From positions 21,999 through 29,971 of the forward strand of contig PKVB01000166.1 in the NCBI GenBank assembly GCA_003131365.1: 7,973 nt of DNA, given 5' to 3'. The translations under genes were made by a program, and so were the position numbers. Source of the DNA: Gemmatimonadota bacterium (GTDB lineage: Bacteria > Gemmatimonadota > Gemmatimonadetes > Gemmatimonadales > Gemmatimonadaceae). The notes beneath the pieces are model-generated. The model saw only the letters and a program-made list of their open reading frames with translations. It was not told the origin of the DNA and made no database searches. This document shows positions 1-6,796 of the stretch, piece by piece; the first letter of the stretch is position 1, and each line of letters opens with the position of its first letter.

Positions 1-2
1 AC

Positions 3-176
3 GAGCTGCCCAAGCTTCTGGGATTTATCATTCTTGCCGTTGTCGCGTATATGGGTCCGGATTGGATGGCGGCCATTGCACCACAGTGGCATTCGACAAG
101 GGTGGAACCAAGCATAGTCGTGCTGGGTGCAATGGCCGCAGTGGGCCTGGCCTTCGTTCACCGGCCGCTCCGATAA
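3..176 (+). CDS. Small membrane protein, 3' end only (partial)
   Basis: The frame opening at base 3 and ending at the TAA at 174-176 reads as the last 57 residues of a membrane protein; the start lies left of the window. Two hydrophobic segments are visible. One follows the Lys-Leu-Leu-Gly at residues 4-7 (GFIILAVVAYM), and the other is near the C-terminus (SIVVLGAMAAVGLAFV). They are separated by a polar linker containing APQWHSTRVEP, and the tail HRPLR is basic, so both ends may face the cytoplasm. I do not recognise the family. What supports it as a real gene is that a second copy with the same layout follows at 267-500 and shares KLxG, LAV, GP and APQWxS. An antisense frame covering the same bases lacks any such pattern. 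The function is unknown, and the protein could be longer than the visible part. Confidence 0.55.
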   Translation, partial: ELPKLLGFIILAVVAYMGPDWMAAIAPQWHSTRVEPSIVVLGAMAAVGLAFVHRPLR

Positions 177-266
177 TTTCGCTTTGGCTGAGCGCCATCG
201 AGTAGCGTTTCGTTGTAACCCTCCTGGCAGCACGAGTTAGGGATCGATCCAGCGCTCGGGACATCG

Positions 267-500
267 GTGCAGAGGCGTGCACCAATTGCATTTCCGCCAT
301 TAGCAGCGTTCCTCAGTAAGCTGGCCGGTATCCTGGGCCTGGCCGTTCTTGTTTTCGGTCTTGAAGCGGGTCCAACTCGGTTGAGTCGGCTTGCTCCTCA
401 ATGGTACTCCGCTTGGTGACAGCCAGGCCTCATCGCGCTCGCAGCGCTGGGATTGATCCTCTTGGCTCCGCTCGTGGCCGCCGCTTCCACTAAGCGATAG
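267..500 (+). pseudogene. Degenerate tandem copy of the small two-helix membrane protein, interrupted by TGA
   Basis: A frame open from 219 runs into a TGA at 417-419. It then continues in the same frame, without a frameshift, to the TAG at 498-500. The translation resembles the protein ending at 176. The first helix is SKLAGILGLAVLVF; then come GP and APQWYSAW, the stop, Gln-Pro, and a second helix GLIALAALGLILLAPLV with a basic end (STKR). The stop falls in the short linker between the helices, where the left-hand copy has intact residues. The best available start is a GTG at 267-269, giving 77 codons including the stop; no clear Shine-Dalgarno sequence precedes it. A 6-bp inverted repeat (266-271 with 278-283) overlaps this start. 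The simplest reading is a duplicated gene inactivated by a nonsense mutation. A sequencing error or stop readthrough remains possible. Function unknown. Confidence 0.45.
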
Positions 501-587
501 GCAAGTTCGCACTCTACAGCAGCGATTCGCGTTGCGTAGCCACCAAATGATGTTAAGCAGCTTCCGGCCTCCGGTTACGCTCGATGC

Positions 588-3500
588 GTGCAAAGTCTCG
601 AGCGTGCCCTTGGACTTCTGCGCCGTGCGCGCGCAGTAGAGGGAGCGAGCTCGATTCTATCGGAGCTCGGGTTCAGCGGACTCCCACTGCCACTCGACAG
701 ACAGGCTCGGACGACGCTCGGACTCCCCACCAATATCCGCTCCGCCGGGATCGCGCTCGGAGCCGATTGTCTCCGCGGTCTCGTCCTGGAGCTTGACCGC
801 GCTTCCGACCTCAGGCAGACGCTTGGATCGACGGCAAAGGCGCTTTCGACTAACGCTCCACAGTTCCTTTGGATCGTCTGCGCGCTCAGGCCAGACCCTG
901 GCGAGCTCGCAATCGCGTGCTGGTCCTCGGCACGCGCGCGGATTCGTGTCGACTCACTCGTGTGTCTGGTCGACAAGCTCTACAAAAGCGATGCCGAGAC
1001 TTTGTGTGCACTCTCGGCTGTGGTAGGCGACTCGGATCTGGTCACCCACTCGCGATGGCTGGATGTTCTCGGTCGCGAGGCAATCACGAACCGATTCTTC
1101 AGCGCTCTTCAACGCGTCGTCTCGGAGCTCGCCGAATCCCTTAGCGGTCGGGCAAGCCAGACGGAGCGTGGCGAGCTCGCATTGCTCTACATCTCGCGAC
1201 TCATCTTTCTCTCATTTCTCGAAACCAGAGGATGGCTCAATGGTGACTTCGGCTTTCTGAGCAATGGATATTCGCGCTGCCTCGTCGAAGGCGGAGGATA
1301 TCAGAAGAAAGTATTGGAACCCCTCTTCTTCGGAACTCTGAACACGGCTGTCCGCGCCCGCTCGGCGCGAGCGAAGCAGTTCGGGCGAATTCCGTTTCTC
1401 AACGGTGGACTCTTCGCCCGTTCGCATCTCGAGAAACAGCGACGTACCAGCGTATTCACTGACGAATCGTTCGGCAACGCTTACGGCTCCCTTCTCTCTC
1501 ATTACCGGTTCACCGGACGCGAAGACTCGGCCGATTGGTCCGAGGCGTCGATCGATCCCGAGATCCTCGGCAAGACGTTCGAGGCTCTCATGGCTGCTCC
1601 CGACCGAAAAACGAGCGGTGCGTTCTACACGCCCCAGGATCTGGTGGAGGATGTCACCAGGCACGCCCTCGCGTCGCTCCCCGACACCGGCGATAGGATA
1701 GACGCCCTTCGCCGAATCAAAGTCCTGGATCCGGCGTGCGGTTCCGGTGCATTTCTCGTCCACGCGCTCGAGCGGATCGCTACGCTCAGGAAAGAGCAGG
1801 GTGAGGCCGGCTCTATCGCCGACATCCGGCGGCGCGTCCTGACGTCTTCGATCTTTGGCGTGGATCTCAATCCGATGGCCGTCTGGCTCTGCGAGCTGCG
1901 TCTCTGGCTCTCGATCGTGATCGAAAGCGACAATGCCGACCCCATGCGCATCGCGCCGCTCCCAAACCTCGACCGCCACATTCGCGTCGGTGATTCACTC
2001 GCGGGAGGAGCATTCGATGATCGAGGCGTTCCACTCAGCGGAAGCAAGATCGTACGCGTGCGCGCTCGTTACATGAGGGCGGTGGGACAGCGAAAGCGTA
2101 CCCTTGCTCTGGCCCTCGACCGCCTGGAACGCTCGGCCGCTCTCGATGTGCTGAAGCACAGGCGCGTCAGGCTGAGCACCGAACGCAAGGAGATTCTAAC
2201 CGCGCTGCGCACCAGGGATCTGTTCGGTGATCGTCACGCTCCGAATGCAGACACCCGACTCCGTCTCGCCGGCATTAGGTCCAATCTCAGAGAGATCACC
2301 CAGCGAGCAAAGGCCTTACGCGCGGGAGCCGCGCTTCCCTTCTCTTTTGCCGCACACTTCTCCGATGTGGCCGCCGCGGGAGGATTCGATGTGGTCATCG
2401 GCAATCCGCCGTGGGTGCGCGTCCATCATATTGCCGAGACATCGCGGGAGCGGCTGAGAAGGGATTTCGCGGTATACCGAAACGCTGCCTGGGAGAGCGG
2501 CGCGACGTTCGCCGGTGCGGGGCGCGGCTTCGCCGCCCAGATCGACATGGCCGCGCTCTTCGTCGAGCGGTCGTGTGAGCTGCTCCGGCCCGGCGGCACG
2601 GTCGCGCTGCTACTTCCAACCAAATTGTGGTGTTCGTTGGCGGGCGGTGGAGTTCGCCAATTCCTCGGCGACTACACGGACATCGTCGTGCTCGAAGATC
2701 TGGCTGAATCGCATTCGCAGTTCGACGCCGCGGTTTATCCATCGCTGCTGGTTGCTCGCCGGCGCATGGACCGCTCTGATGATTTGCGGCCGACGGTGAG
2801 CGTAGCAGTTCGTACGACACAGGGCACAATCCAGTGGAACTGTTCTCGCGAGCTGTTGCCCGTCGACAACACACGTGGCAGCCCGTGGGTGTTGATCCCG
2901 CCGCGCGCGCGCAGAGCGTTCGATCGAATCGCGCGCGCAGGCGTTCCCTTCTTTCAAAGCGAATTCGGCCGCCCGCTTCTGGGCGTTAAGACTGGATGCA
3001 ACAGCGCCTACATCGTGCGCGTCGATTCGATCGACGGCGACGTTGCATGCATATCTGCCGGCGGCCGAACTGGCCTGATCGAGCGCGACATGCTTCGCCC
3101 ACTCATTCGCGGCGAGACGCTGGACAAATGGGCTCTAACGGGGCCTCGAGAATACCTGGTGTGGCCTCACGATCAGCACGATCGACCTCGACGTGAGCTG
3201 CCGCTCCTCGCACGCCGGTGGCTGCTTCGCTTTCATGACGTGTTGAGCGCACGGAGCGATCTCCACGGCCGATTCCCCTGGTGGTCGGTGTTCCGCACCG
3301 AGAGCGCGGGGCACGAGAGGCCGCGTGTTGTCTGGGCAGACTTCGGATTGACTCCCCGCGCGACCGTCCTTGAGGCGGGAGAGCCGTTTGTCGCCCTCAA
3401 CAGCTGCTATGTCGCGCGCTGCGCCACAAGCGGCGATGCCTACGCGCTCGCAACTCTCCTCAATAGCTCGCTGGCTACAGCGTGGCTCAATTCAATCGCC

Positions 3501-3728
3501 GAGCCCGCGCGAGGCGGCTATCGGAGGTACCTCGGCTGGACCCTGTCGCTTCTTCCGATTCCCGAAGACTGGAATCATGCCCGCGCGCTGCTCTCCCCAC
3601 TGGGTTACCGGGCCATGCACGGCGACATCCCCGCCGACGATGAGATTCTCAGCACGGTGTTGGATGCTTATCAGCTGAGTCTCGCCGACGTGCAGCCTCT
3701 GCTCTCATGGACGGTCGACTGCGATTAG
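588..3728 (+). CDS. Eco57I-like N6-adenine DNA methyltransferase (PglX/DrmMI-like), 1046 aa
   Basis: Predicted to transfer a methyl group from S-adenosylmethionine to adenine N6 at a specific DNA sequence. Motifs follow gamma-class order: GAFYTPQDLV (344-353, motif X), DPACGSGAFL (381-390, SAM-binding motif I), IFGVDLNPMAV (422-432, acidic Asp of motif II), VGDSLAG (467-473, motif III) and the catalytic NPPW (606-609, motif IV). A basic, helical insert of about 120 residues lies between III and IV. Residues 700-1000 look like a TaqI/Eco57I-type target-recognition region: GVKTGCNSAYIV at 799-810, PLIRGETLDKW at 838-848, NSSLATAWLN at 959-968. The N-terminal 330 residues include YISRLIFLSFLETRGWL (201-217), a stretch typical of large methylases of this kind; I see no PD-(D/E)xK nuclease signature. 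The start is GTG at 588. The frame is closed by TAG at 537-539, no other start codon precedes 588, and no good Shine-Dalgarno sequence or promoter is visible. The 3' end overlaps the helicase gene by 22 bp, so the two are probably co-translated. Specificity cannot be read from sequence. Confidence 0.9.
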   Translation: MQSLERALGLLRRARAVEGASSILSELGFSGLPLPLDRQARTTLGLPTNIRSAGIALGADCLRGLVLELDRASDLRQTLGSTAKALSTNAPQFLWIVCALRPDPGELAIACWSSARARIRVDSLVCLVDKLYKSDAETLCALSAVVGDSDLVTHSRWLDVLGREAITNRFFSALQRVVSELAESLSGRASQTERGELALLYISRLIFLSFLETRGWLNGDFGFLSNGYSRCLVEGGGYQKKVLEPLFFGTLNTAVRARSARAKQFGRIPFLNGGLFARSHLEKQRRTSVFTDESFGNAYGSLLSHYRFTGREDSADWSEASIDPEILGKTFEALMAAPDRKTSGAFYTPQDLVEDVTRHALASLPDTGDRIDALRRIKVLDPACGSGAFLVHALERIATLRKEQGEAGSIADIRRRVLTSSIFGVDLNPMAVWLCELRLWLSIVIESDNADPMRIAPLPNLDRHIRVGDSLAGGAFDDRGVPLSGSKIVRVRARYMRAVGQRKRTLALALDRLERSAALDVLKHRRVRLSTERKEILTALRTRDLFGDRHAPNADTRLRLAGIRSNLREITQRAKALRAGAALPFSFAAHFSDVAAAGGFDVVIGNPPWVRVHHIAETSRERLRRDFAVYRNAAWESGATFAGAGRGFAAQIDMAALFVERSCELLRPGGTVALLLPTKLWCSLAGGGVRQFLGDYTDIVVLEDLAESHSQFDAAVYPSLLVARRRMDRSDDLRPTVSVAVRTTQGTIQWNCSRELLPVDNTRGSPWVLIPPRARRAFDRIARAGVPFFQSEFGRPLLGVKTGCNSAYIVRVDSIDGDVACISAGGRTGLIERDMLRPLIRGETLDKWALTGPREYLVWPHDQHDRPRRELPLLARRWLLRFHDVLSARSDLHGRFPWWSVFRTESAGHERPRVVWADFGLTPRATVLEAGEPFVALNSCYVARCATSGDAYALATLLNSSLATAWLNSIAEPARGGYRRYLGWTLSLLPIPEDWNHARALLSPLGYRAMHGDIPADDEILSTVLDAYQLSLADVQPLLSWTVDCD

Positions 3729-5995
3729 AATCCGCCGCTGTCGTGCGGTCGCGGATTGCGCGATTGATCCTGGCCGAATCGCCGTCGCAGGCAACGGTGG
3801 GATCCATCTCCCTCCAGCCGCACCAGATTTCGGCGGCGGCTCGCCTGCGGGCAGCCCTGGAACAGTTCGGGGGAGCGCTGCTCTGCGACGATGTGGGCAT
3901 GGGTAAGACCTATGTTGCAACGGCGATAGCGCAGGAATACGCGCGCCGCCTGGTCGTCGTCCCCGCGGCTCTGACCCCAATGTGGCGCGATGCGCTCACA
4001 GCAACGGGGACTGTCGCCGAGATAGTCACTTTCGAGTCGTTGAGCCGCGCGGATGCGGATGACTTGCGCAGCCACCGTCGCGCGGGGACGAAGCGGGAGC
4101 ACTACGACCTGATCGTCGTGGACGAAGCCCACCACGTGAGAAATCCCGCGACCAACAGATACTTCGCGCTCGCATCGCTTGCTCGAGGCGCCCGTCTGCT
4201 GCTCCTCAGCGCGACGCCGATTCACAATCGACGCGCCGATCTCGTGTCGCTGCTTGCGCTGTTTCTCGGATCGCGGGCACGCTCGATGACATCCGCAGAG
4301 CTCGCGCTCTGCGTCGTGCGCCGCGAGCATCGTCGACTGGAGGGGACGCTCACCATTCCAGCGGTGTCGGCACCGACGCATCACCAGTTTTCCGACAATC
4401 CGGGAGTGGTCGAGGACTTGATGAACCTTCCGCCGCCCATTCCCGTTCGCGACGGCGGGCTCGGTGGCGTCCTCATCGGTCGAGGCCTGGCCCATCAGTG
4501 GGCGTCGAGTGAAGCCGCCCTGCACGAAGCGGTTCGCCGGCGGATCGCCCGGGCGACCGCGCTCAGCGCATCACTGGAAGCCGGGACGTATCCTACCGCG
4601 CGAGAGCTGGAGACCTGGACTTATGGCGAAGGCGCTTTGCAGCTGGGATTTCCGGAGCTGCTCTCCGCGCCCGCTGCTAACCATGCTGAGCTGCTCGATG
4701 CGGTTCGCGCGCATCTCCGCGCGTTGGGAGAGTTTCGCGCGCGATTTTCTTCCGGTGCTGCGCTCGACGAGGAGCGAGCGAGAATCGTGGCGGACATCAG
4801 GGAATCGCGCTCGGGTTCAAAGATCGTCGCTTTTGCTCAGTACTCCGAGACGGTGTCCATGCTATTCCGCCGATTGGCCGCAGCGGGCCGCGTCGCGATG
4901 CTCACCTCCCACGGCGCGAGAGTCGCCGGGGGCGCGCTGACGCGTGCGGAGGCAATCGGTCGTTTCGCTCCACACGCGAGTCATTTCCCGCCGCCGGGTC
5001 CTGCCGAGGCGATCGACTTGCTGCTGACGACAGACCTGCTGAGTGAGGGAGTGAATCTGCAGGACGCCGACGTAGTCGTTCATCTGGACATCCCGTGGAC
5101 GCTCGCGCGAATGGAGCAGCGTGTGGGGCGGGTTGCGCGAATGGGATCGCGTCACGAACGGGTCGACGTACATGTTCTGCGTCCGCCCCGAAGCGCGTCT
5201 GCCGTGCTGGATACCGAGATGATCGTCCAGCGCAAATGGACCATCGCCCGAAGCTCGGTCGGCACGAGCCAGCCGGATCCGTTGGCAGGGCCGTTCCCTG
5301 TTGCGAACGCAGCATCAGCCACCGACTCGTTCGTCGAAAGCCTACCTGCGAAGACCGAGCGCCTCCGGTCCATTCTCCAGACCTGGATTGCAGATGACGG
5401 CGCGGATAGCTACGACGCGATCGTCGCTACGGTGGATGCTTCCAGCTCGGGCTTCGTCGCGGCGATTTCGGTGAAGGAGGCGGATCACGTTCCCACTTCG
5501 TCAATCGATGGACCGCAGCTCCTGGTTGGTATTGCGAATCAGGTGTCGACTGACATTGACGCGCAAATCGCAATTTGCCTGGGCGTCGGCATCAACGAGA
5601 TCCCAACCGACACCGCTGACGCCGAGCACGCCGTTTGGGCGATAGAGACATGGTGCACGCACGAGAGAGCATCCGCGGCGGCTGGTGTTGGACCATCGAA
5701 TTTTGTTCGGCGGAAACAGATCACCAGTCGCATCGATTCGGCGATCCAGAACGCCCCGCCTCACCTGCGATCGGCCCGCTCGACGATCGCCGCCCGCGCC
5801 CGTAAGATTGCGACGACGCAGCAGTGCGCCGCTGTCGAGCGGGAGCTCGACTCGCTATTGCATTCCGAGCTTCTCGCGGACGAATGGCTGCGAGCGATCG
5901 CAGCGCTCGACCCCACACAGCTCGCCACCCACAAGGTGAATTCGTCGAATGGAGCCGTGAGAGTTCACGCGCTTCTGCTCACGCGCAGCCCATAG
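3707..5995 (+). CDS. SNF2-type DEAH-box helicase/translocase (DrmD-like), 762 aa
   Basis: A superfamily 2 ATPase expected to move along double-stranded DNA using ATP. Both RecA-like halves have intact motifs. N-terminal half: LQPHQ (36-40, Q-like motif), DDVGMGKT (61-68, Walker A), VVVPAALTPMW (83-93, Ia), VVDEAHH (137-143, Walker B, DEAH), LSATPIHNR (167-175, III). C-terminal half: KIVAFAQYSETV (372-383, IV), TTDLLSEGVNLQ (441-452, V), QRVGRVARMG (471-480, VI with the arginine finger). The spacer at 175-365 and the C-terminal 250 residues (about 510-762) match no domain I can name; the last 100 residues are helical and rich in Arg and Ala. No nuclease motif is seen. The ATG at 3707 lies inside the end of the methylase gene, which argues for translational coupling and a shared complex or pathway. 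The closest known arrangement is DrmMI-DrmD of class 1 DISARM. A strong terminator follows 4 bp after the stop codon. Confidence 0.9.
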   Translation: MDGRLRLESAAVVRSRIARLILAESPSQATVGSISLQPHQISAAARLRAALEQFGGALLCDDVGMGKTYVATAIAQEYARRLVVVPAALTPMWRDALTATGTVAEIVTFESLSRADADDLRSHRRAGTKREHYDLIVVDEAHHVRNPATNRYFALASLARGARLLLLSATPIHNRRADLVSLLALFLGSRARSMTSAELALCVVRREHRRLEGTLTIPAVSAPTHHQFSDNPGVVEDLMNLPPPIPVRDGGLGGVLIGRGLAHQWASSEAALHEAVRRRIARATALSASLEAGTYPTARELETWTYGEGALQLGFPELLSAPAANHAELLDAVRAHLRALGEFRARFSSGAALDEERARIVADIRESRSGSKIVAFAQYSETVSMLFRRLAAAGRVAMLTSHGARVAGGALTRAEAIGRFAPHASHFPPPGPAEAIDLLLTTDLLSEGVNLQDADVVVHLDIPWTLARMEQRVGRVARMGSRHERVDVHVLRPPRSASAVLDTEMIVQRKWTIARSSVGTSQPDPLAGPFPVANAASATDSFVESLPAKTERLRSILQTWIADDGADSYDAIVATVDASSSGFVAAISVKEADHVPTSSIDGPQLLVGIANQVSTDIDAQIAICLGVGINEIPTDTADAEHAVWAIETWCTHERASAAAGVGPSNFVRRKQITSRIDSAIQNAPPHLRSARSTIAARARKIATTQQCAAVERELDSLLHSELLADEWLRAIAALDPTQLATHKVNSSNGAVRVHALLLTRSP

Positions 5996-5999
5996 TGCG

Positions 6000-6038
6000 A
6001 GGAAGCCCGCAAACATTCTTGCGGGCTTCCTGGTTTTT
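6000..6038 (+). terminator. Rho-independent terminator after the helicase gene
   Basis: A perfect 13-bp stem pairs 6000-6012 with 6019-6031 around a 6-nt loop (6013-6018). It is followed by GG and five T (6034-6038). It begins 4 bp past the helicase stop codon, so it marks the 3' end of the methylase-helicase transcript. On the opposite strand the stem is not followed by a T run, so it is probably not an efficient terminator for the converging PadR gene, although the hairpin could still mark the 3' end of that transcript. Confidence 0.92.
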
Positions 6039-6068
6039 CGAGAGCTATTGTTTACGCTTGACAGGGTC

Positions 6069-6650
6069 TCACACCGCTTCGATTTCGCTCGCCGCGCGGT
6101 CGAGGATCTCCTTGATCTTTCTGATCTGCTCCGGAGTTCTCGACGCGCTCTTCGATGCATAGATCGCGGCGCCGACATTCTTGAAACCGCGGTGTACTTC
6201 CATCATCGGTTCTCCGAAGATGCTTTGCGCAAAATCCGCGATCCGTGAGAAAATGTCATCGATCAACGGCTGGTTCTCGGCGAGATGCTTCCGCCCTTCG
6301 TCGGTGATCTCGTAGATCTTCTTCCCGCTCTCCTCCGGTCTCGCCCGCGCGTACCCCAGGTCCTCGAGCATCGTCAGCGTTGGATAAACGGTTCCGGGGC
6401 TCGGCGAGTACATGCCACCGAAACGCTCCTCGATCTCCTTGATGATCTCGTAACCGTGACGCGGCTTCTCGTCGAGCAGACGAAGGATCACGAACTTGAG
6501 ATGCCCCTGATCGAACATCCTCCCGCCGCCGAACGGACCGCCACGCGACTTGCCGCGACCACCCCAGAAGGTGCCCGCATCAAACCCAAAGTTCTCCGGA
6601 CGCATCCCAAACGCCCACGCGAACCTCGGCCCGCAATTTCTCCCGCTCAT
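6069..6650 (-). CDS. PadR-family transcriptional regulator, 193 aa
   Basis: A cytoplasmic DNA-binding repressor of the PadR family. Residues about 46-123 form the winged helix-turn-helix: FDQGHLKFVILRLL (46-59), KPRHGYEIIKEIEERF (62-77), SPSPGTVYPTLTMLEDLGY (82-100) and the wing KKIYEITDEGRKHL (110-123). The tail from about 124 to 193 is helical and probably the dimerisation arm, as in the longer PadR subfamily. The first 45 residues are a low-complexity tail rich in Gly, Phe and Arg, likely disordered. I prefer the ATG at 6650: a G-run resembling a Shine-Dalgarno sequence lies about 7 nt upstream. A TTG at 6668 would add six residues. Such regulators usually control a neighbouring transporter or themselves; no target gene is evident here, so autoregulation through the palindromes at 6721-6762 is the best inference. 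It converges on the helicase gene and shows no obvious tie to it. Confidence 0.9.
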   Translation of the reverse strand: MSGRNCGPRFAWAFGMRPENFGFDAGTFWGGRGKSRGGPFGGGRMFDQGHLKFVILRLLDEKPRHGYEIIKEIEERFGGMYSPSPGTVYPTLTMLEDLGYARARPEESGKKIYEITDEGRKHLAENQPLIDDIFSRIADFAQSIFGEPMMEVHRGFKNVGAAIYASKSASRTPEQIRKIKEILDRAASEIEAV

Positions 6651-6720
6651 TGAATTACCCCCGCCCAAATTGGACTTATCGAGCCAGTCAGACGCCAGCT
6701 AGCGCCCGTGATAGTACTGG

Positions 6721-6762
6721 CGATATATCTTTACGCCCAAAGCTATATCGGACGATATATCG
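6721..6762. promoter_or_regulatory. Repeated GATATATC palindromes, likely PadR operator
   Basis: Three related sites sit upstream of the PadR gene. CGATATATCG at 6753-6762 is a perfect 10-bp palindrome. CGATATATCT at 6721-6730 matches 9 of 10 positions and lies 32 bp away, about three helical turns. AGCTATATCG at 6741-6750 matches 8 of 10. The last two copies also make a larger inverted repeat, TATATCG and CGATATA separated by GA (6744-6759). Winged-helix regulators of the PadR type bind AT-centred palindromes, so autoregulation is plausible. The assignment is an inference from position and symmetry. Confidence 0.6.
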
Positions 6763-6768
6763 GTGCAA
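6742..6768 (-). promoter_or_regulatory. Candidate promoter of the PadR gene, overlapped by its operator
   Basis: On the minus strand TTGCAC (complement of 6763-6768) is followed after 15 bp by TATAGC (complement of 6742-6747). The spacing is short, so this is a tentative call. If correct, two of the palindromic sites overlap the -10 and the spacer, a layout expected for repression, and the leader before the ATG at 6650 would be about 85-90 nt. Confidence 0.3.
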
Positions 6769-6796
6769 GTCCAGGAGTTAGCAACTGTCTTGAAAG

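Larger units (their letters stand above)
588..5995 (+). other. Two-gene methylase-helicase operon, putative minimal DNA-defence cassette
   Basis: The two large genes form one unit: same strand, 22-bp overlap (3707-3728), no internal terminator seen, and a perfect-stem terminator immediately after the second stop. No further gene belongs to the unit inside the window. On the left are decayed membrane-protein genes, and on the right a gene on the opposite strand. The methylase-plus-SNF2 pairing is established in class 1 DISARM, and methylase-plus-helicase pairings occur in BREX. The diagnostic partners (DrmA, DrmB and the phospholipase-D-like DrmC; BrxC, PglZ) are absent here. The assignment to defence is inference from family and architecture. 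Confidence 0.6.

Noticed and set aside
266..283. 6-bp perfect inverted repeat as a terminator of the left membrane-protein gene
   Set aside because: There is no T run, the stem is short, and it lies 90 bp past the stop codon over a possible start of the next frame.
28..300. 90-residue minus-strand frame at the left edge
   Set aside because: It covers the same bases as the plus-strand membrane-protein end, which has a clear two-helix pattern and a related copy; the antisense translation is basic and featureless.
551..560. GTTAAGC upstream of the methylase gene as an attC-like core site
   Set aside because: A partner core box of the right sequence and distance is missing, so a 7-base match is expected by chance.
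501..587. Promoter for the methylase-helicase operon
   Set aside because: TTGCGT at 532-537 has no acceptable -10 partner at normal spacing; only weak matches such as AATGAT or TAAGCA are present, so no promoter is called.
648..1180. Several GAGCTC hexamers in the first part of the methylase gene
   Set aside because: They mostly come from Glu-Leu codon pairs and GC-rich codon choice; nothing links this sequence to the enzyme's specificity.
1212..1979. 255-residue open frame on the minus strand inside the methylase gene
   Set aside because: It lies fully antisense to well-supported methylase motifs, has no recognisable domain, and long shadow frames are common in GC-rich coding DNA.
3725..4525. 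266-residue open frame on the minus strand inside the helicase gene
   Set aside because: It is antisense to the Walker A and DEAH motifs, and its translation is Arg-rich with no domain character.
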